A stretch of DNA of 64,000 nt, from positions 96,804,723 through 96,868,722 of the forward strand of contig CM049309.1 in NCBI GenBank assembly GCA_026874595.1. Direction: 5' to 3'. Below are positions 56,330 through 64,000 of this stretch, one piece after another. Under the pieces are notes generated by a model, which was given only the letters and a program-made list of their open reading frames with translations, was not told the DNA's origin and did no database searches. Source of the DNA: Sipunculus nudus (Eukaryota > Annelida > Sipuncula > Golfingiida > Sipunculidae). The stretch's first letter is position 1; each line of letters begins with the position of its first letter. A program made the translations under genes and the position numbers.

Positions 56330-59300
56330 TCAGACTTATTACGGAACACTATTGGTGAGCGTCCAGTGGTTCGGGCCACGTTTGGTGGAGGCCAGATCGA
56401 ATGCCTTGTAGATATGGGGTCAATGGTAACTACTCGTGACGAGGAGACATTCCAGAAAATGTGGAGAGAGAATGCGCCTCATTTGATTGAAGTAGGTAAT
56501 TTGCTCGCAGTGAAGGCGGCTAATGGTCTCGATGTACAGTATACTGGAGTTACCCATATGGACATTGAAGTCGAGGGCACACTTGTGCAAGATGTGGGCA
56601 TTTTGATCACTAAAACAAGAAAAGACAAAAAGGAAGTGCCTGGAATTTTAGGAACAAATGTTCTGTTTTACCTGTCCAAGTTTAAGGATCTTATCACAAT
56701 GAGTCAGAACCAGATATGTGCTAGAGAGAGTCGACAGGGAGGTTTTGTGAGAGTAGCAGGCATGTCTGAGATTGAAGTACCCCCTAGGAGCACTTGTGAT
56801 GTCAAGGCTGTTGGACCAAGGATGGGACAACTGCGCTAGTACAGCCATTGTCACAGGGACTTCTACGAAACATGAAGACAGCTCCCACCTTGATAGATGC
56901 AAGGAAGAATTTTTATGTCCAAGTGGCAAACTTTGGCGAGGGAGAAGTGCTATCCATCATGTCTGCAATGTGCCATATGGGTAGGTTGAGCATTCAACTG
57001 GAAGAGCAAGAAATACTCATCACACAGGATGATAGTGACTGTGCACCGTCTGATTCCTCGTCTAACCAGGATGGCAAATTTCCTGAAGGAATCGATTTGT
57101 CTCATTAAGAGTTAACTCGAGAAAAGATACAAAGTCTCACGCAGCTATTCCAACGTTACGAAGATGTGTTCCTACTTGAGGGTAATGAGCTTGGCAAGAC
57201 GGACCTAATCCAGCACCATATCCGTACACAGGATGAGGAGCGAGTCCGCCAGTCTTATCGTAGGCTCCCACCACAGCTGTGGAAGTAGGTAAGAGAACAC
57301 CTCCTTGACATATGTGAAAAGGGTATCATTACGGAGAGTATCTCTAGTTATGCATCCCCTACTGTGGTAGTCCGGAAGAAAAGTGGCAAAATCCGCATGT
57401 GTGTGGATTACCAGAATTTAAATAAGAAAATCAAAAGAGATGTGACCCTTGACGCCCTGGGATCATCGAAGTATTCCAGTACGCTGGATTTGGCTTTGGC
57501 ATACCACCAGGTTGAGGTGGCACCCCGAGACAGGCATAAGACGGCATTTACGACACCTTTTGGTTTGTGGCAGTATGTTCGTATGCCATACGGCCTGACA
57601 AACGCGCCCTCAACGTTTCAAAGAATGATGGCGTCCCTGTTTCAGGATGATATTCTCCACATTTTGATGGTGTATTTGGATGATGTAGTCGTTTATTCGT
57701 CCATAATAAAGGAACATGTCGCATGTTTAAGAAACTACGGGCACACGGACTCAAGTTACAACCAGAGAAGTGCAGCCTACTGAAAGAACGTGTCAAATAT
57801 CTTGGTCACATCATATTCGGCGAAGGAGTGAGCACAGACCCGGAAAAGATAGATGCTGTGAGAGAATGGCCAGTGCCTGAGACGCTTCGACAGCTTAGAC
57901 AGTACCTTGGATTTACTTAATAATATAGACGCTTTGTACCAAAGTACTCAGCAATCTCTGCTCCCCTCCATTTCCTGAGGAAAGTTGAAGGCTGAAAGAG
58001 ACAAGCTGCAATATAATCGAAAGACGTGGACCTCTGAACATCCAGAGTCTTTTGACAGACTAAAGATGAAATAAACACCGGCACCCTTGCTCGGGTTTGC
58101 AGATTTTTCCAAACCATTCGTTTTAGAAGTCAATGTTTCCTACCGTGGATTAGGTGCAGTTCTAGAACAAACCCTAAATGGCAAGTACAAAGTGATAGCT
58201 TATGCAAGCCGTGGTCTCAGGGGCATTGAAAGGAATTCTGATGTGTACAGCTCCAAAAAGCTTGAGTTGCTAGCTCTTTAAGTGGGCAATTACAGAGATG
58301 TTTAAAGATTATTTGTACAAGTCAAATGTGAAGTGTACACTGACAATAGCCCGTTACGATATATCATGTCCAGGACAAAACTCCCGGCAAAAGAACAGAT
58401 GGGCGTCTGATTTGGCGAACTTTGACATTTGTATCAGGCCTGGGAAGAAGAATGTGAATGCAGATGCATTATCAAAGCAAGAGGAAAGAACATGGGACCG
58501 GTGTGAGGAGTATGTCGCAGACGTTTTGGCTTCACTCAGTGAGACGACTCATTTACCAAACATGGTCATGTAGCAAGTTTTTTTTTCAGAATCACTGGAT
58601 ATAGATTGTGGCTCTTCAAGCAAAGTACCACAAGCGATGTCCTCACCAGTGTTGATCAAAGATGACCTAGTAAGATGGCAGGAAGCTGATCCTATAATAA
58701 AGAAAGTACACACTGCCGTGAAGGACGGTGTACGTCCTTGTCTGAAGTCCAGGCGACAAGAGTCAGATCTGGTACAGATAGTATTGAAGCAGTGGGATAG
58801 ACTGATTGTGAAGGAAGGTATTTTATATAGGCAAATTCAAGACCCTAGTGCTGGTTTTATAGATCAACTAGTCCTTCCTCAGGCACTCAAACCGAAAGTT
58901 CTTCAGGGATACCATGATTCTCATGGACATCAGGGTGCCGATCGAACTGAAACACTCATTAGACTTGGGTGCTACTGGCCAAAGATGCATCAAGAAATCA
59001 GACAATACGTTGAGCAATGTGAAAGGTGTGCTCTAGCGAAAAATGTACAAGTTAAAGCTCCAATAGGGACATTTATGGCCAGACATCCATTTGAAGTGAT
59101 AGCGATTGATTTTACCATTATTGAACCAAGCAAAGACGGAAAAAAGAATGTGTTAGTGATAACTGAAATTTTTAGCAAGTGGACTAATGCCATTCCGTGT
59201 AAAGATCAGAAAGCGAATACAGTCGCCAGAGCACTGACCAAAGAATGGTTTTCCAGATACGGCCCACCCAGGAGGATCCACTCGGATCAGGGTAGGGATT

Positions 59301-59530
59301 TCGAAGCCAAAGTAATCTATGAACTTTGCAGACGGTACGGTGTTGAAAGATCTAGAACGACAGCTTACAGGCCCCAAGCCAATGGACAAGTTGAGCGGTA
59401 CAATCGTACTATGCACGATTTGTTGAGAACACTTCCTACGGAGAAGAAGCCCGATGGTCTGAACACTTGGCAGAGATAACTTTTGCCGAGAACACGACTC
59501 CGCATAGTTCAACAGACATCTCACCATATG
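56330..59530 (+). pseudogene. Element 2 pol region: PR, RT, RH, IN
   Basis: Protease about 56370-56460 (VRATFGGGQIECLVDMGS). RT about 57364-57900 (IRMCVDYQNLN, YGLTNAPSTFQ, YLDDVVVYS). RNase H about 58087-58490. Integrase 58637-59530 with the HHCC zinc region ([12 protein letters not shown] ... CERCALAK), [19 protein letters not shown] and [14 protein letters not shown] carrying the D, D and E of the catalytic core. No chromodomain seen. Fossil. Confidence 0.9.
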
Positions 59531-59544
59531 AGAGACAAAACTGC

Positions 59545-60240
59545 TGTTTTCAAAACCAAACCTATAGGTAGTAGACCTTATAAATCAAACTATTATTTCA
59601 TAGGGTTGGCCTAGTGAGGTTCAATTGGTGCTCCATGGTATCTGGATCCATTGGTGGTTCCTAGTGAGAGAACAGCACAGTCGAGTTACATGGTAACTAT
59701 TAACTATTGATGTATATGTAGTAATTTAGTATTTTACTTGTATTTTCTGAGGTGAGTATATGGAGTGTATTGTACTGACTAAACAGTTTTGTTTAGTTTA
59801 TCTAAAATTGTATTGTGTATTATTATTATTATATGAGTATACAGGTCTATTAATATAACTGTAGTGACTGGACTTTTAATGTTATGTGTTTATATTAATG
59901 ACTGTTTAGATAACAGCAAGGAATTATCAGGAATAAGTGTAAATATCCATATATGTTTATTTTTGGTATTATTTCACTAGACTGATGTGTAGTAGATAAT
60001 GTTATTATATTGGTTATTGTGACTGGAAAGTGCATTCTGGCTGGCATACTAATCTGATGATTATTATTTGTATTTTGCAGGTGTAACCGGCTTGTCAGCC
60101 ACCGTTTGTTTTTGTGTATTATTCAGTTTTGTTTTGTATACCAAGAACTTTTAATTGTTCCTTAATCAAGAATAAATATTATTATAATCAACCAAACGAC
60201 TTCTTTTGCACCACCCAGTGTCAAACCGAGAATGGTCACA
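59545..60240 (+). repeat. 3' LTR of element 2
   Basis: Matches 52911-53587, with an extra ~35-bp segment near 59650. AATAAA at 60171-60176; ends GGTCACA. It lies about 320 bp from the host exon, oriented toward its 3' end. Confidence 0.8.
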
Positions 60241-60563
60241 TGAAGAACATTGCTTCAAGCTGGTACTTGGGTATTGTATTTCACCAGACAAGTTACAGAC
60301 TAGGTATTCGTGAATTGTTTACTATCCCTGTATTAATATGTAAAACATTGGAACTTTAGAACATTTCGACTTCTGGACATTTCGAGACGCTGGTAGAATG
60401 TTGTTACTGCTCCGATTATATGATGAGCTGTGGGGAACATATTTAATATTTTAACAGACGATATCCCAGCTTTAAGAAATAGCCTTTGTTCTTCTGTTCT
60501 GTGAATGGTTGAGAGGAGAGGGCCCGAAGTAGGTCAGTATTTCATAAATTAATATTTAATAAA
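60241..60563 (-). other. 3' flank of the NXNL2-like gene
   Basis: Contains ATTAAA polyadenylation-type signals on the minus strand at 60555-60560 and 60442-60447 (about 120 bp past the stop). Otherwise unremarkable. Confidence 0.4.
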
Positions 60564-60909
60564 CTATGTCCTAATTGAACTGCCAGACATTCGTGCGTCA
60601 TCCTTCTCTCCACTTTTGTTCATTTTGTTTTGGGAACCTTGTACATCACAATTTTTTATCTCCATTTCTGCTTGGTCATTTTCCATGGCTGTCTCAGTTT
60701 CAGTTCTGTTTTCAATTACTTCTTTAAAGTTTCTTTCAGACTTGCTTCTTACTTTTGACCCGAGGCCAGAATGGTCAAACCACAAGCGAAATGCTGCCAC
60801 CCCTCTGTCTTGTACTTCTTTTCTCCCTCTCCATGTTATAATGTCCCCGCTAGGCTTAACAACTATTAATTTAGGGATAGCTGTTACTTTGTACTTTTCC
60901 TTGAGGTTG
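60564..60909 (-). CDS. NXNL2: Terminal exon, nucleoredoxin-like 2 (thioredoxin fold)
   Basis: On the minus strand a strong 3' splice site (T-rich tract, then CGTTGTAG) ends at 60910. The exon opens with the last base of a split codon and then reads NLKEKYKVTAIPKLIVVK for the first 18 residues, later GRKEVQDRGVAAFRLW, to a TAG at 60564. VTAIPKL with its cis-proline, followed by GRK...RG..AF..W, is the C-terminal half of the NXNL2/RdCVF2 thioredoxin-like domain. The final ~60 residues are charged and not typical of vertebrate NXNL2 (a longer tail). The active-site CxxC exon must lie upstream, beyond 64000, or be lost; I do not see it. The family protects photoreceptors and neurons and has redox activity in some members. 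It is the only host gene found here. Confidence 0.72.
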
Positions 60910-62399
60910 CTACAACGAAAAAATGAAAAAAAATGACACCAACATCAATACCAAATATCTCCAAAACCACTACAAAGTCCTATACTTAAAATTCTAGAAA
61001 TGTGGATATTTTGAGTTGATTATTTACGCAGTGAATGCTCCATATATAAATTATATCTCACGCAAGCAGTTTATATGTTAATAATTAACACACCATAATA
61101 CAAGGGACCATTGGTCGCAGTGCTCAGCTGGATTTGCAAATGACTAAAAATATAAAACCCTGGTGAACGGAAAAGAGCTGACAGTTTTTGTTATATTGTT
61201 GTACTTAAAAATGTAAATCCTAATGCTTCAGCCATTTGACACTAGCACACAGAACATATGTATAGATTACTTCAATTTCTGCTGAGGCATGTGAATTATG
61301 GTGTATAAATACATGGGACCCATGGGTCACAGCACTCAGCTGTTATTTATGATCATTAAATACGATTCGGAAGAAGGGGTAGACAAATGTAGTTTTTTTT
61401 GTGGTAATATAAGCTGATTTATGAGGATGATGGCATTTACCTCAGGTTATGTAAAAATTTTGATAATATCCTTGAAGAGGGAAGAGGACTGCTGTCATTT
61501 ATATTATTTACATTTGGAAACAGGTAACACAGGTTTTGACTTAGCCTAATAACTTTATCTACATTGCAGCAAAAGTATTAGAAAAAAAATGCCCACTATA
61601 AGTCATGTTAATAATCATTCTTTTACAAAGGAGTTAACTGTTATTCAATAATTACAGGTTACCAACACCCAAGAGAAGCACTAGCAGAAATGATATGAGT
61701 TTAACTATTTATTAAAAATTAATCACAATTACTGGGCAAAATATAATTTTAATTAAACATACTAAAAGTATCATCTGAAAAGAATTTTTTAAATAATATA
61801 ATTGAAATAAATGATTATTAAAATAATATTATAAAATGTATTCAAAATTGCATTCATGAATACATTTAGAAAGTATTTGCAATCACATTCAAAAACTTTC
61901 TTTTTACCTGTATCAGTATTTGTACTCATTTTCATGATCGAACTATTGAATATTTGTATTCAAATTCAAATACATTTATAAAGTATTCACTCAATGATCG
62001 TATTGTGTTGTGTGGATCCGTAAACGTTGATGACCGCGGGGGTCCTACAGGTTGCCGGTTGTGAGAACACCAAAGAACACAGGGGGACAATCGAACTGAG
62101 AGCGTTGAAGCGGACAAAGAAAGGACTCTTTACATTATCTGGAACCGGTTTCTTTTGTGAACTGTACGACGTCACCTCGCTTACAGCTATAAAAGTATCA
62201 CAAGCCCAATCCCGTATGGGCTGCAATTATTAGGTGAACTGTCGTAGTGCTCGCCAGGCCTGGTTTTGGACATTTGACCTTAACTTTGTTTGAGAATGGA
62301 CTTTTTACCGTGAACGGCTCCTCGCAGCCCCAGGGGCCGTAGCTGCACTCATAGGGTTATATTTATAAGGTCTTTGTCACTTGAAAATTGTCTGTCAAA
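60910..62399 (-). other. Putative intron with two family S ends
   Basis: Upstream of the exon on its own strand. Family S edges occur at 61100-61130 (ACAAGGGACCATTGGTCGC...GCTCAGCTG) and 61311-61342 (TGGGACCCATGGGTCAC...CTCAGCTG), both in the same orientation as at 37651. 61700-61980 is very A+T-rich. 61990-62240 is more GC-rich and unassigned. Confidence 0.45.
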
Positions 62400-63428
62400 A
62401 TGGATATTGACAAATTTAAAGAGAATCCTACCACTAAGGTCTTAGACCAAATAAAAAGGTTAATTTATTAGAAACTTGTGGAAAACTTGGAGATAGAAGG
62501 TTAACAGTCTATGAGATAAGCAGAATTGAAAAGAAATATTGTGGATTTTTTTGTGGATTATGATATACTTGACCCTTCTGTTCTGGATTTATATCCATTT
62601 GAAAACCTTAAAGGTGCTGACTATAAACAATTAGAAGATCAGCTGAAATTGAAAGAGCTAGAATTAAGAGAAACTAGAGAGATGATAGAATAGGAATTAC
62701 AAGAATTAGAATTGAAATTAAAATTAGCAAACTGGGGAGGAAAAAGAAAAATCTGCCAGTGGTCGAGTTTTTGAACCTAACAGGTACATAAAATTGGTCC
62801 ATGTATTCAATGAAAAAGAGGTAGATAAATTCTTCCAACATTTTGAAAAAGTAGCCAAAAGTCTTGAAAGGCCAGTTGAGTTATGGTCTATTAGATGCAG
62901 AGTGTACTAACGGGAAAAGCTCAAGAGGTATATTCGGCAATGACTAAAGAGGATTGTTCAAATGATGATATTCTGAAATCTGCTGTACTTCATGCATTTG
63001 AATTAGTACCGGAATCTTACAGACAGAAGTTTCGAAATTTGAGAAAACACTGGAGTCAGACACATGTTGAATTTGCTCATGATAAAGAGTAGCTTTTTGA
63101 GAAATGGTGTAACTCAACAGAAGTGAATTCAAATTATGAAAAACTTAAGTGATATTAGTTGAAGAATTAAAGAAATGTATTAGAGACATATTTAGATGAG
63201 AAGGAAGTGACATCGTTACAACAGGCGGCAAAATTTGCTGATGAGTTTACTTTAACACATTAACACACATGTGATAGACCTAGAGAGATGGGTTTTGTTA
63301 AACCAAGAAATGTGAATTGCAGTGACAAAAAGGGGAGTCCACCCCGAACCAGAAAAGAGTATGGTTCTGAGAATAAAAGGATAGAAAAGCCTCAAAATAG
63401 GCAGGGACCCATCTGCTATTATTGTAAA
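62400..63428 (+). pseudogene. Fossil retrotransposon gag piece (SCAN-like)
   Basis: A segment starting MDIDKFKENP at about 62400 leads to VLTGKAQEVYSAMTKEDC and ESYRQKFRNLRKHW (62900-63060), the capsid region from which the vertebrate SCAN domain is thought to derive (Gmr1-like Ty3/gypsy). It ends in CYYC, the start of a zinc knuckle (63412), where a family S element begins. No pol region or LTR is seen. Broken, with many lesions; older than the S insertion. Confidence 0.7.
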
Positions 63429-64000
63429 ACAAGGGACCTATGGGTCACAGCGCACAGCTGTTATATATGATAAAAAAATATGATTTAGAAATGAGGCACA
63501 TGCTGGGTTTGTGTGGTAATAAATATAAGCTGTATTATGAGTTGTTGTTGTTTAGCTTATGTATGATTTTGATAGTACCTTTGGGGACTGATTGGTACCT
63601 GAGGATTGATTTCATTTATTTTTTTTAACAAATGGAGTACTATTGTCACACAGATTTTGACTTGGCCATATAAGCAGAACATATAATATAAGAGTGTAAC
63701 TATTTATTAAACAAGGGACCCATGGGTCACGGCGCTCAGCTGATCATGATTGGACTATAAATGTATCACCATTGTGATACTATATTGAGTAGATAAAGCT
63801 TAGAATATCATGGTCATGTTGGCCTTTTATAAAGTAATATAATGTAATATGTGAGTAAATGATATATGAAATAACCTGACAGATGGATTAATATGGAGTA
63901 AAATATAGTGGTTTATTTTTTATTTATTTGGGAGGGGTCGAAAAAAGCAATTTATTTGAGCAAATATGAATGCAATGACAGTATGCTAAGCAGTGGTATA
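63429..64000 (-). repeat. Two family S edges (subfamily with shared interior)
   Basis: ACAAGGGACCTATGGGTCAC...CACAGCTG at 63429-63460 and ACAAGGGACCCATGGGTCAC...GCTCAGCTG at 63711-63742. The interior after the first (ttatatatga..aaatatgatt..gaa-gagg) parallels that after 61342, so these are one subfamily. The second runs off the window. Confidence 0.65.

Larger units (their letters stand above)
52911..60240 (+). mobile_element. Fossil Ty3/gypsy element 2 (broken, both LTRs)
   Basis: Matching LTR segments at 52911-53587 and 59545-60240, a tRNA-Leu-type primer-binding site, a long leader, then gag, protease, RT, RNase H and integrase in Ty3/gypsy order. By eye the LTRs differ by roughly 5-9%, so the insertion is moderately old; no rate is assumed. 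The body is broken, with roughly a dozen lesions. No target duplication was found. Confidence 0.9.

Noticed and set aside
61987-62233. Overlapping open frames on both strands (about 70-80 residues)
   Set aside because: No recognisable domain; the region looks like the flank of a decayed LTR element.

Overview
This is an A+T-rich animal nuclear window with almost no host coding sequence. The style of the repeats, the mix of retroelements and one animal-type exon suggest a marine invertebrate, most likely a mollusc and perhaps a bivalve; that assignment is inference. The only host gene I can support is the last exon of a nucleoredoxin-like (NXNL2/RdCVF2-type) thioredoxin-fold protein on the minus strand at 60564-60909. 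Its upstream exons are not visible before the window ends.

Layout. 1-7440: a dispersed repeat family (called C here) that repeatedly carries CTCF-core-like motifs, split by a decayed LINE (LINE-A, 2161-5560). 7776-15996: one copy of a second repeat family (P) hit by three later insertions: a full-length CR1/L2-type LINE (LINE-B, 8003-13279, minus), a TTAA-flanked MITE (13989-14477) and a MITE with 9-bp target duplications (15358-15934). 16001-24370: further copies of families S, C and P, a second TTAA MITE and two tandem arrays. 24371-26870: a Penelope-like retroelement with RT and GIY-YIG parts. 26880-35985: more S and P copies, a microsatellite, a tRNA-derived SINE, a small inverted-repeat element and several stretches where I recognise nothing. 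35986-41155 (minus): a fossil Ty3/gypsy LTR element with a complete S element inserted in it. 44454-48480 (minus): a fossil DIRS-like tyrosine-recombinase retroelement. 48866-50912: the most complete P copy. 51913-52435: the second 9-bp-TSD MITE. 52911-60240: a second fossil Ty3/gypsy element with both LTRs. 62400-63428: a fossil SCAN-like gag piece, cut by another S element.

The most interesting result is structural. Families S and P, and at one end C, differ in sequence but share one terminal design. One end starts with a motif just inside a T run. The inverse of that motif recurs just inside the other end, followed by a short hairpin and a few bases, with no target duplication. That matches what is known of Helentron/Helitron2 elements and their non-autonomous relatives (HINEs). 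No Rep-helicase gene is in the window, so these would be mobilised in trans if they are of that type.

The window can also be read as a stratigraphy. Nested insertions into sequences that have uninterrupted relatives nearby let several element ends be placed to within a few bases without any database.
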